This document shows positions 1-6,542 of a DNA stretch of 6,542 nucleotides, in pieces; position 1 is the first letter of the stretch; each line of letters starts with the position of its first letter. Origin of the DNA: Caulobacteraceae bacterium. GTDB lineage: Bacteria; Pseudomonadota; Alphaproteobacteria; Caulobacterales; Caulobacteraceae. The notes below the pieces were generated by a model that was given only the letters and a program-made list of their open reading frames with translations, did no database searches and had not been told where the DNA came from. Position numbers and translations under genes: made by a program. The DNA lies in assembly GCA_028291305.1 (NCBI GenBank), contig JAQGII010000138.1, forward strand, positions 1-6,542, given 5' to 3'.

Positions 1-491
1 CGGCCCTGCTGCAGTTCCTCGACGATCCGGGCTTCTGGCCGACGTGGTCGGAGTTCGGCGCCCGCGAGACCCTGACCTCCTACGGCGTGACCCCGCCCGA
101 CCGGCAGGCCGACGAAGGGGATTGGACGCGGGCCAGCCTTGAACTGGCCGCCGCCCTGCCGGCCGCGCACCGGGCCTTCCTCCAGCGGCTGGAGCTATGG
201 GCCGAGCGGGGCGACTACCTGTGCGCCCATGCGGGGGTGCGGCCGGGCGTGCCGCTGGCCGAGCAGAGCGAGCAGGACCTGCTGTGGATCCGCGACGACT
301 TCCTGCGCAGCGAGCGGCGACTGGACAAGGTGATCGTGCACGGCCACACGCCGACCGAGGAGGCCTACCTCGGCGAACACCGCATCGGCCTGGACACCGG
401 GGCCTACGCCACCAGCCTGCTGACCGCGGTCAAGCTGCAGGGCTGCGATCGCGTCCTGATCCAGGTGCGCGGCGTCGACGACGCCATCTAG
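1..491 (+). CDS. Serine/threonine protein phosphatase, calcineurin-like metallophosphoesterase (C-terminal part)
   Basis: This is the 3' part of a gene that enters from the left edge. The frame is open from base 3 and gives 162 residues before the TAG at 489-491. The fragment holds the C-terminal half of a PPP-type metallophosphoesterase: a YLCAHAGVRPG segment (His codon 228-230), equivalent to the HGG-like metal-binding motif; an LLWIRDDF segment; VIVHGHTP (His codons 339-341 and 345-347), which supplies late metal ligands; and RIGLDTGAYATSLLTAVKL, typical of bacterial PrpA/PrpB-like phosphatases. The N-terminal motifs of the family (GDxHG, GDxxDRG, GNHE) must lie upstream of the window. Family members are cytosolic, use a two-metal centre and remove phosphate from Ser/Thr or other phosphoproteins; some act on small phosphoesters, so the substrate here is unknown. 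The GTG at 87 is internal, because the matching sequence continues upstream of it. The gene converges on the cytochrome c gene. Confidence 0.88.
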   Translation, partial: ALLQFLDDPGFWPTWSEFGARETLTSYGVTPPDRQADEGDWTRASLELAAALPAAHRAFLQRLELWAERGDYLCAHAGVRPGVPLAEQSEQDLLWIRDDFLRSERRLDKVIVHGHTPTEEAYLGEHRIGLDTGAYATSLLTAVKLQGCDRVLIQVRGVDDAI

Positions 492-506
492 CGGCGAGCG
501 TCCCGA

Positions 507-524
507 GTCGCCCTAACGGGCGGC
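507..524. terminator. Short GC hairpin between convergent genes, possible terminator without U-tract
   Basis: GTCGCCC (507-513) can pair with GGGCGGC (518-524) around a TAAC tetraloop, giving seven pairs including one G-T wobble. The hairpin sits 15 bases after the phosphatase stop codon and overlaps the last codons and the TAG (515-513) of the convergent cytochrome gene. Neither strand has a T-run after it, so intrinsic termination would be weak. It could mark the 3' ends of both transcripts or be a chance GC-rich fold. Confidence 0.3.
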
Positions 525-1250
525 GACCTGCTGCACCTTGTGCGAGCGGCTGTAGATGTCCAGCGCCAGGGCGCGGATCTGGGTGGGGCTGAGCTTGTCG
601 ATGTAGGCGTCCATCTTGCCGTGGCGGCCGTCGCGGATGCTCTTGAACAGGCTCGCCGTGTCTCCGCCATAGGTCCAGACGTTGGCGGTCAGGTCGGCCG
701 AGCCGTAGTCGGGGTTGCCGGTGCCGTCGGGGGCGTGGCAGTCGAAGCAGTTGCCCTTGTCCTTGAACAGGGCCTTGCCCTTCTCGGCCATGGCCGCATC
801 GGCCGGTCGGTGCGAGATCTGCAGCACGTATTGGACGACCTGGTAGATCTCGCCGCGATTGAGCACGCCCAGGCGGCCGACGGCGGGCATATCGGTGATG
901 TTGTGCGACTTGGCGTGGCCCGAGCGCACGCCATAGAGGATGGTCCGCTCGATGTCGGAGACGCGGCCCTGGTCGTAGAGCCAGACGTTGTCCACCAGAC
1001 TGGGCGCGCCCAGGACCTGGCTGCCCTTCATGTCCGCCCCGTGGCAGCGGGCGCAGTTGCTGGCGTAGACCGGGGCGGCGATCTGATGGGCGAACTTCAC
1101 CAGGGTGGGGTCGGCCGGGGTGGATTCCGCAGGGGTGGACACCAGGCGGGCCGCCAGGCGGCTGCGCTGGACGGAGAAGGCGAGCCCGGCCGCGGCGACC
1201 AGCACGGCGACGCCGGCGACGATCAGCAGGCGGGTGCGGTTCGCGGCCAT
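513..1250 (-). CDS. Membrane-anchored di-haem cytochrome c, CcoP-like
   Basis: The 245-residue product has an N-terminal hydrophobic segment (about residues 8-26, no lipobox) that acts as a membrane anchor or Sec signal, then two cytochrome c domains in the periplasm. Haem-binding motifs are CARCH (C66-H70) and CFDCH (C168-H172). Likely sixth ligands are M121 (DMPAVG) and M213 (HGKMDAY). Each domain repeats the order haem motif, then an NVWLYDQG or NVWTYGGD segment, then an I-R-G segment, so the protein is an internal duplication. This is the pattern of the periplasmic part of CcoP, the cbb3 oxidase subunit III. No ccoN, ccoO or ccoQ gene is visible. Domain 1 carries extra residues (GHAKSHNIT) before its Met ligand. 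The ATG at 1250 is preferred over an upstream in-frame start at 1307, because it sits next to the hydrophobic segment, has GAAGG ten bases upstream, and avoids overlapping the preceding gene. It is the last gene of the probable operon with the two DUF6644-like genes (25-base gap). The role is presumably electron transfer; the partner is unknown. Confidence 0.9.
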   Translation of the reverse strand: MAANRTRLLIVAGVAVLVAAAGLAFSVQRSRLAARLVSTPAESTPADPTLVKFAHQIAAPVYASNCARCHGADMKGSQVLGAPSLVDNVWLYDQGRVSDIERTILYGVRSGHAKSHNITDMPAVGRLGVLNRGEIYQVVQYVLQISHRPADAAMAEKGKALFKDKGNCFDCHAPDGTGNPDYGSADLTANVWTYGGDTASLFKSIRDGRHGKMDAYIDKLSPTQIRALALDIYSRSHKVQQVAAR

Positions 1251-1260
1251 CGCAGGGGCG

Positions 1261-1265
1261 CCTTC
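1261..1265 (-). promoter_or_regulatory. Ribosome binding site of the cytochrome c gene
   Basis: On the minus strand GAAGG lies ten bases before the ATG at 1250-1248, inside the 25-base gap after the upstream gene. It supports this start over the alternative at 1307, which would lie inside the preceding coding region. Confidence 0.5.
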
Positions 1266-1275
1266 GTTCTGCGTC

Positions 1276-1773
1276 CTAGCGGACAGTGAAACCGATCCAG
1301 CGGCCAAATCCCACGACGGCGATCCAGAACAGCAGCGACAGGGCGCCGGCGATGCGGGCGGCGCCGGGCGTGATCGAGCGGTCGTCCCACTTGTGCACGT
1401 CGCGGTAGGTCAGGAAGTGGAAGATCAGCATGTTGAGCCCGGCCAGCAGCAGCAGGAGCATCTTGATGCGGAACGGCCAGTTGCCGAGGTAGTGGGTGGC
1501 CTTGGAGCTGAACAGCAGGGCCCCGGTGGTCAGCGCGCCGAGGAAGGCGCCCCAGGTGATCGGCAGCACGTCGTTGGACAGCTGGCTGACCGAGCGGTTG
1601 CGCGAGGCCACGCCGAGCAGGCGAAGGTCGACGATGGCGATGGTGCCGACCACCACCACCAGGAAGAAGACGTGGATGGATTCGATGGTCGGGAAGGCCC
1701 AGGTGGAGCCCGAGATGAACATCCCCACCGGGGTGTTCTCGAGCCACTCGCAGAACGAAACAAGCATCGGCAT
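1276..1773 (-). CDS. DUF6644-type four-helix membrane protein, histidine-rich copy
   Basis: The 165-residue protein has about four transmembrane helices (roughly residues 27-50, 72-90, 103-122 and 138-160) and resembles small membrane proteins annotated DUF6644; the family has no established function that I know of. Recognisable family features are FCEWL and TP near the N-terminus, WAFP followed by SIHV (H34) in helix 1, VDLRLLG after it, LTTGALLF, NWPFRIKM (K104) and a C-terminal GRWIG. Histidines H34, H94 (ATHYLGN), H119 (LIFHF) and H127 are placed near helices and could ligate haem b or another cofactor; that is inference. It is a clear paralogue of the gene upstream (87-base gap) and is followed 25 bases later by the di-haem cytochrome c gene, so a role in membrane electron transfer is plausible. 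The ATG at 1773 has GAGGG eleven bases upstream; the Met two codons later is an alternative start. Confidence 0.85.
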   Translation of the reverse strand: MPMLVSFCEWLENTPVGMFISGSTWAFPTIESIHVFFLVVVVGTIAIVDLRLLGVASRNRSVSQLSNDVLPITWGAFLGALTTGALLFSSKATHYLGNWPFRIKMLLLLLAGLNMLIFHFLTYRDVHKWDDRSITPGAARIAGALSLLFWIAVVGFGRWIGFTVR

Positions 1774-1784
1774 CTAACTCTGGT

Positions 1785-1789
1785 CCCTC
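1785..1789 (-). promoter_or_regulatory. Probable ribosome binding site of the second DUF6644-like gene
   Basis: GAGGG on the minus strand ends eleven bases before the ATG at 1773-1771. The spacing is long but acceptable, and this is the only strong purine run in the intergenic segment next to the start. Confidence 0.35.
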
Positions 1790-1793
1790 AATA

Positions 1794-1833
1794 ACCGCGT
1801 CGCGGTGGGATCGTCGGGCGGCGCGAGGCGCCG
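1794..1833 (-). other. Two small GC hairpins between the DUF6644-like paralogues
   Basis: The 87-base spacer contains CGGCGC (1819-1824) facing GCGCCG (1828-1833) around a three-base loop, and ACCGCG (1794-1799) facing CGCGGT (1801-1806) with one base between. On the minus-strand transcript the six-pair hairpin comes first and the palindrome follows shortly before the ribosome binding site. No T-run follows either one, so they look more like mRNA-processing or stability structures, or a protein site, than full terminators. Chance folding in GC-rich DNA is possible. Confidence 0.3.
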
Positions 1834-1860
1834 GATTGTTTGTCTTGCGGGTCGCCGGGA

Positions 1861-2364
1861 TCAGCCGTGTTCGACGTAGGCGATCCAGCGGCCACAGCCG
1901 ACGATGGCGGTCCACACCAGCAGGGACAGCACCGCGGTCGCCAGGGCTCCCGCCCGGCGGCTGGGCGACAGGTCCCAGAACTCCATGTTGCGGCGCACGA
2001 TCTCCTGGAACACCGCGGTGACGACGATGGCCACCACCAGCAGGACCATCTTGGCCTGGAACACGGGGTTCAGCAGGTCGCGGCGCGGTTCGGCGGTGAT
2101 CAGGATGAGGCCGGTCAGCAGCAGCACGACCAGCGACCACCACACCCAGGGGATGAAGCGGCGGGTCATGCCGGAAATGGATTGGCTGTGGCCCATCAGT
2201 CCCATCAGCCGAAGATCGACCATGATGACCGAGGACATGACGATGGCGATGGCCAGGATGTGCACCGACTGCACCGCCGGGATGATCCATTCCACCGTCT
2301 GGAACAACATGCTGATCGGCGTCAACGACAGCCAATCACAGAACTTGGCAACCTCAGCTAACAT
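1861..2364 (-). CDS. DUF6644-type four-helix membrane protein, histidine-poor copy
   Basis: The 167-residue protein is a paralogue of the next gene downstream and aligns with it almost without gaps (offset of one residue): FCDWL, TP, W-I-I-P then SVHI (H35) in helix 1, VDLRLMG, LTGLIL, NPVFQAKM (K105) and GRWIA at the end. Four transmembrane helices are expected at about residues 28-50, 72-92, 103-125 and 138-157. Unlike its partner it keeps only the helix-1 histidine of the shared positions: those equivalent to H94, H119 and H127 are R95, Q120 and E128. The ATG at 2364 was chosen because it aligns with the N-terminus of the paralogue. The frame stays open upstream to 2475, but that extension is Arg-rich, does not resemble the family and would cover the regulatory region. 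The Shine-Dalgarno is weak (GAGA and a G-run). It is the first gene of the probable redox operon. The biochemical role is unknown; a heterodimer with the second copy is a natural guess. Confidence 0.85.
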   Translation of the reverse strand: MLAEVAKFCDWLSLTPISMLFQTVEWIIPAVQSVHILAIAIVMSSVIMVDLRLMGLMGHSQSISGMTRRFIPWVWWSLVVLLLTGLILITAEPRRDLLNPVFQAKMVLLVVAIVVTAVFQEIVRRNMEFWDLSPSRRAGALATAVLSLLVWTAIVGCGRWIAYVEHG

Positions 2365-2390
2365 CCCGGTCTCTCTAAAATCCGCCACCC

Positions 2391-2405
2391 CGGACGTCCG
2401 CGGAC
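2391..2405. promoter_or_regulatory. Candidate operator: three alternating half-sites CGGAC, GTCCG, CGGAC
   Basis: Bases 2391-2400 form the perfect palindrome CGGACGTCCG, and 2396-2405 form a second, overlapping palindrome GTCCGCGGAC. The block lies 27-41 bases upstream of the ATG of the first DUF6644-like gene. Because the arms are adjacent with no loop, it is not a good RNA hairpin and fits better as a protein-binding site on DNA. No regulator is identified. Confidence 0.35.
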
Positions 2406-2490
2406 GCCGGATGCATCGACATGAACCAATACGTGCGACCCGACGCCTTCCCTCACGCCCGCAAGGGATTGCCACCTATCGGCCGGCGGC

Positions 2491-2519
2491 CAATTGATGC
2501 AGCCTCCCGCGCTTGTCAA
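2491..2519 (-). promoter_or_regulatory. Candidate promoter for the DUF6644/cytochrome c operon
   Basis: On the minus strand a perfect TTGACA lies at 2519-2514. A -10 element at 16-17 base spacing would fall on TCAATT or CAATTG (2497-2491), which matches the TATAAT consensus poorly and the Caulobacter GCTANAWC type only partly. The position makes sense: just after the terminator-like hairpin of the MFS gene and about 130 bases upstream of the first gene of the redox operon. The rest of the 230-base gap holds the palindromic block at 2391-2405 and no convincing gene. Confidence 0.35.
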
Positions 2520-2523
2520 TAAG

Positions 2524-2555
2524 CGGCGGTCGCAGGCCGGTGACCGCCGGGCCTG
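2524..2555 (-). terminator. Terminator-like hairpin downstream of the MFS gene
   Basis: CGGCGGTC (minus 2549-2542) pairs perfectly with GACCGCCG (2531-2524) over eight GC-rich pairs with a ten-base loop. On the minus strand it is followed at once by CTTATT, a short, interrupted T-tract. It begins 45 bases after the MFS stop codon. A second stem, CAGGCC (2555-2550) with GGCCTG (2538-2533), interleaves with the first, so the RNA could switch between two folds. It is a plausible but not strong intrinsic terminator. Confidence 0.5.
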
Positions 2556-2594
2556 TCCATACAGTGTGTTCATTCCGCGAGCGGGGCCGCGCCG

Positions 2595-3851
2595 CTATTC
2601 GAGCCTGTCGGCCCGCCGCAGATCGGGGAAGAGCCCCGCCCACACGCCGGTAACGATCAGCGAGCCTACCCCGCCGAACAGGGCGGCGCCCACCGGCCCC
2701 AGAAAGCGCGCCACGACGCCGCTTTCGAATTCGCCCAGCTCGTTGCTGGCCCCGATGAACAGGTAGGACACCGCCCCCACCCGGCCGCGCATCTCGTTGG
2801 GGGTGGCGATCTGCACCAGGCTCTGGCGCACGAACACCGAGATCATGTCGAAGCCGCCCAGCAGGGCCAGCGCGACGGCCGAGAGCCACAGCGATTTCGA
2901 CAGGGCGAACACCACCGTCGCCAGGCCGAAGCCGGCCACGCCCAGGAACATCTTGATGCCCGAATGGCGCCGGATCGGCCGCGTACCGAGCAGCAGCGCC
3001 ATCGCCACCCCGCCGACCGCCGGCGCCGCGCGCAGGATGCCGAAGCCTTGCGACCCTACGTTCAGCACGTCGCGGGCGAACACCGGCAGCAGGGCCGTGG
3101 CCCCGCCCAGGAGCACGGCGAACAGGTCGAGCGAGATGGCGCCCAGCACGAACTTGTTGCTCCACAGATAGGCTAGGCCCTCGCGGATCAACGCCATCCG
3201 CGAGGCGCCCTGAGCGCCGGTCTGCGGCGGCGAGGCGAAGCCGAACAGGACGGCGAAGGACACCAGGAAGGCGGCCGCGGCGGCGCCGAAGGCCAGGGCC
3301 GAGCCTCCGGCCACCAGCAGGCCGCCGATGGCCGGACCGACCACCGAGGCCAGCTGCCAGGACAGCGAGTTCATGGCGATGGCGCGGGGCAGCAGCTGGC
3401 GCGGCGCCAGGGTCGGGCCCAGCGCCGAGGAGGCCGGGGCGTAGAAGGCGCGCGCCGCCCCGAAGACGATGGCCAGCAGGTAGACCGGCCACAGGGCCGT
3501 CACGCCGAAGTGGGCCAGGCCGGCGAAGATGCAGGCGGAGGCGAACTCCACGGCCATGCACCAGATCATGATCAGGCGGCGGTCATGCCGGTCGGCGGTC
3601 TCGCCGGCGATCAGGGCCAGCACGAACATCGGCAGGAACTGCGCCAGGCCCAGCATGCCGACGGCCAGGGCGCCCTGCGCCACCGTGCCGGTCAGGCGGG
3701 CCACGGCGTAGACCTGCCAGGCCAGGGCGATGGACTCGACCTGGGTCGCGAGGTTGCCCAGGAGGCGGGACACCCACATGCGGACATAGGACCGCTCGCG
3801 CAGCAACGCGCGCAGCGTCGAGGCGTCGATGACGGGCGATGGGACGCTCAT
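2595..3851 (-). CDS. MFS transporter, EntS-like MFS_3 family exporter
   Basis: The 418-residue inner-membrane protein has the length and hydrophobic pattern of a 12-helix major facilitator. It starts with a cytoplasmic segment (ALLRERSYVRMWVSRLLGNLATQVESIALAW) typical of the EntS/MFS_3 group. The loop 2-3 motif A is GETADRHDRR (residues 83-92). Helix 4-5 has ARAFYAPASSALGPTL; the C-terminal half has NEMRGRVGAV (352-361), FIGASNELGEFESG (365-378) and a GGVGSL segment, all hallmarks of this group. Family members export siderophores such as enterobactin, or macrolides and other drugs, using the proton gradient; the substrate cannot be read from sequence. No siderophore genes are nearby. The ATG at 3851 matches the family N-terminus; the Shine-Dalgarno is a weak AGG five bases upstream. 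It lies 109 bases after the lactonase gene on the same strand and may be read through from it. Confidence 0.92.
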   Translation of the reverse strand: MSVPSPVIDASTLRALLRERSYVRMWVSRLLGNLATQVESIALAWQVYAVARLTGTVAQGALAVGMLGLAQFLPMFVLALIAGETADRHDRRLIMIWCMAVEFASACIFAGLAHFGVTALWPVYLLAIVFGAARAFYAPASSALGPTLAPRQLLPRAIAMNSLSWQLASVVGPAIGGLLVAGGSALAFGAAAAAFLVSFAVLFGFASPPQTGAQGASRMALIREGLAYLWSNKFVLGAISLDLFAVLLGGATALLPVFARDVLNVGSQGFGILRAAPAVGGVAMALLLGTRPIRRHSGIKMFLGVAGFGLATVVFALSKSLWLSAVALALLGGFDMISVFVRQSLVQIATPNEMRGRVGAVSYLFIGASNELGEFESGVVARFLGPVGAALFGGVGSLIVTGVWAGLFPDLRRADRLE

Positions 3852-3916
3852 CGGGGCCTGTCCGGCGGGAAAATCACGCGTTCAGCGGCGGGGATGAGCG
3901 GAAGTCCATGATCGAC

Positions 3917-3956
3917 GGCCACTGTGGCCTGCCCACGCGCGGCTCGCAAGCGCGCG
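3917..3956 (-). other. GC hairpins between lactonase and MFS genes, possible weak terminator
   Basis: Directly behind the lactonase stop codon the minus strand has CGCGC (3956-3952) facing GCGCG (3940-3936). A second hairpin follows: GGCCA (3929-3925) facing TGGCC (3921-3917) around a three-base loop. Neither is followed by a T-run. They may attenuate read-through into the MFS gene or protect the 3' end; no promoter with clear boxes is visible in the remaining spacer. Confidence 0.25.
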
Positions 3957-3960
3957 GGGT

Positions 3961-4839
3961 TCAGCCGGCGAAGCGGGGCGAGGGGCGGCCCCGCACCCCC
4001 AGGCCGGTCACCGCGAACAGGCCGCCCGACAGGGGCGCGGCCTCGATCGCCGCCGGCTCCAGGCCGACGCGCGCCGTGGTCACATAGAGGGTGGACAGGT
4101 CCTCCCCGCCGAAGCAGCAGCTGGTGACCAGGGGCGCGGGCAGGCGCACCACCCGCTCCACCGTCCCGTCGGGCCGATAGCGCGTCACCCGGCCGCCGTT
4201 CCAGTGGGCGGTCCAGACGTGGTCCTCGGCGTCGACGCACTGGCCGTCCGGCAGGCCTTCGGCGCGGGGGACCTCGACGAACAGCCGCCGGGCGCCGAGC
4301 CGGCCCGCGGCCATATCGAAGTCGAAGGCGTAGATGCGGCGTCCCGCGGTGTCGGTGAAATAGAAGGTCCGGCCGTCGCCGCTCCAGGCGGGGCCGTTGG
4401 TGACCATGAAGCCCATGTCGAACCGCTCCAGGTCGAGGTCCGGGTCCAGGCGGTAGAGATGACCCGAGGGGACCTGCACGGGGTCGTGCATGCTGCCCAC
4501 CCAGAAGCGCCCGAGCGCATCGCACTTGCCGTCGTTCAGGCGGTTCTGCGGGCTCTGCGGCTCCGGATCGTACAGCCGCTCCAGCTGGCCGGTCTCGGGC
4601 TCGAAGAAGGCAAAGCCGCGCTGCAGCGCCAGCAGGAGCCCGCCCCTGGTCCGCAGCGCCGCGGCTCCGACCGGCTCGGGCAGGTCCCAGCAACGGACCT
4701 CCCCGCCCGCCGGGCGGTAGCGATGCAGGGCCGGCCCCTTGATGTCGACCCACCAGACAAAGCCGCCCTGCTCGTCCCACACGGGACCTTCGCCGAGGAT
4801 GCAGGCGGCGGGCGCGACGCAGGCGATCTTAAGGTTCAC
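3961..4839 (-). CDS. SMP-30/gluconolactonase/LRE family hydrolase
   Basis: The 292-residue protein is a full-length six-bladed beta-propeller of the SMP-30 (regucalcin/gluconolactonase) family. The metal site is complete: E17 in LGEGPVW, N148 in VTNGPAWS and D198 in LPDGQCVD. Substrate-site residues R100 and N102 are present in NRLNDGK. Repeated blade motifs such as WVDIKGPALHRY, DALGRFWVGSM and GDGRTFYFTDTAGRRIYAFDFD are typical. There is no signal peptide, so it is probably cytosolic. Family enzymes hydrolyse sugar lactones (glucono-, xylono-, arabinono-lactone) or, less often, other esters with a divalent metal. No sugar dehydrogenase or dehydratase gene is in the window, so the substrate is open. 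The start is GTG at 4839, supported by GGAG nine bases upstream and by the expected short distance to LGEGPVW. It follows the kinase gene by 64 bases on the same strand. Confidence 0.93.
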   Translation of the reverse strand: MNLKIACVAPAACILGEGPVWDEQGGFVWWVDIKGPALHRYRPAGGEVRCWDLPEPVGAAALRTRGGLLLALQRGFAFFEPETGQLERLYDPEPQSPQNRLNDGKCDALGRFWVGSMHDPVQVPSGHLYRLDPDLDLERFDMGFMVTNGPAWSGDGRTFYFTDTAGRRIYAFDFDMAAGRLGARRLFVEVPRAEGLPDGQCVDAEDHVWTAHWNGGRVTRYRPDGTVERVVRLPAPLVTSCCFGGEDLSTLYVTTARVGLEPAAIEAAPLSGGLFAVTGLGVRGRPSPRFAG

Positions 4840-4848
4840 GCGCTTGGG

Positions 4849-4852
4849 CTCC
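4849..4852 (-). promoter_or_regulatory. Ribosome binding site supporting a GTG start of the lactonase gene
   Basis: GGAG on the minus strand lies nine bases upstream of the GTG at 4839-4837. It decides for this non-ATG start; no in-frame ATG lies between it and the conserved LGEGPVW motif. Confidence 0.5.
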
Positions 4853-4877
4853 GGGCGTTGCGACTGGCGTCTGAACG

Positions 4878-4889
4878 CGGGCCGGCCCG
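4878..4889. other. 12-base perfect palindrome between kinase and lactonase genes
   Basis: CGGGCCGGCCCG is self-complementary over all twelve bases and lies 15 bases beyond the kinase stop codon. A T-rich stretch (GTTTCGTT) follows it on the + strand only, which is the wrong side for the minus-strand genes, so it is not a normal terminator for them. It may be a partial 3' structure or a chance GC-rich word. Confidence 0.25.
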
Positions 4890-4903
4890 GTTTCGTTCGA
4901 TGG

Positions 4904-6542
<1,639 letters not shown>

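Noticed and set aside
513..1250. Naming the cytochrome ccoP
   Set aside because: It resembles CcoP domains but lacks cbb3 neighbours and differs around the first Met ligand, so a gene symbol would overstate the evidence.
540..1289. Long open frame of 249 codons on the + strand opposite the cytochrome gene
   Set aside because: It is antisense to a gene with two intact haem motifs, and its Val/Ala/Gly-rich, low-complexity product matches no family. Long antisense frames are common in GC-rich DNA.
1223..2335. 370-codon minus-strand frame across both DUF6644-like genes
   Set aside because: It is a shifted frame over two well-supported membrane genes, and its product is Arg/Pro/His-rich without domains.
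2365..2475. N-terminal extension of the first DUF6644-like protein to an upstream start
   Set aside because: The added 37 residues are Arg-rich, absent from the paralogue and would cover the palindromic block; the ATG at 2364 aligns with the family N-terminus.
2476..3561. 361-codon minus-strand frame inside the MFS gene and downstream gap
   Set aside because: It overlaps the MFS gene in another frame; the product is Arg/Gly-rich without membrane helices or motifs.
2595..3851. Naming the transporter entS
   Set aside because: Family hallmarks fit, but there are no siderophore genes nearby and substrates vary widely within this MFS group.
3848..4780. 310-codon minus-strand frame across the lactonase gene
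   Set aside because: It is a frame shadow; the competing frame carries the full SMP-30 metal site.

Overview
This is a GC-rich window from a chromosome that looks alphaproteobacterial, most likely Caulobacteraceae-like (Caulobacter or Phenylobacterium type). That assignment rests on GC-rich third positions, the style of the protein families and the hybrid kinase. It is an inference from overall character, not from a marker gene. I see seven protein-coding genes, two of them cut by the window edges, and no RNA gene, insertion sequence, CRISPR array or phage gene. The longest stretch without a gene is 230 bases (2365-2594).

Layout. On the + strand, 3-491 is the C-terminal part of a calcineurin-like serine/threonine protein phosphatase. 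It converges, with a 21-base gap, on a run of six genes that all read on the minus strand. In transcription order these are: a membrane-bound hybrid sensor histidine kinase with HAMP, HisKA, HATPase and receiver domains (6541-4904, N-terminus outside the window); an SMP-30/gluconolactonase/LRE-type hydrolase (4839-3961); an MFS exporter of the EntS-like MFS_3 type (3851-2595); two tandem paralogous four-helix membrane proteins of the DUF6644 type (2364-1861 and 1773-1276); and a membrane-anchored di-haem cytochrome c related to the periplasmic part of CcoP (1250-513).

Transcription units. The 230-base gap holds a terminator-like hairpin behind the MFS gene, then a TTGACA -35-like box, then a compact palindromic block just upstream of the first DUF6644 gene. 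This suggests that the three-gene redox block (DUF6644, DUF6644, cytochrome c) is its own operon. The kinase, lactonase and exporter genes are collinear with gaps of 64 and 109 bases, so they may be partly co-transcribed, but nothing proves a shared function.

Most interesting part. The DUF6644 pair plus CcoP-like cytochrome could be a small, poorly described membrane electron-transfer module. One paralogue has four histidines and the other keeps only the first of them, in the first transmembrane helix. The cytochrome sits without any visible oxidase catalytic subunit. The remaining genes are familiar families.
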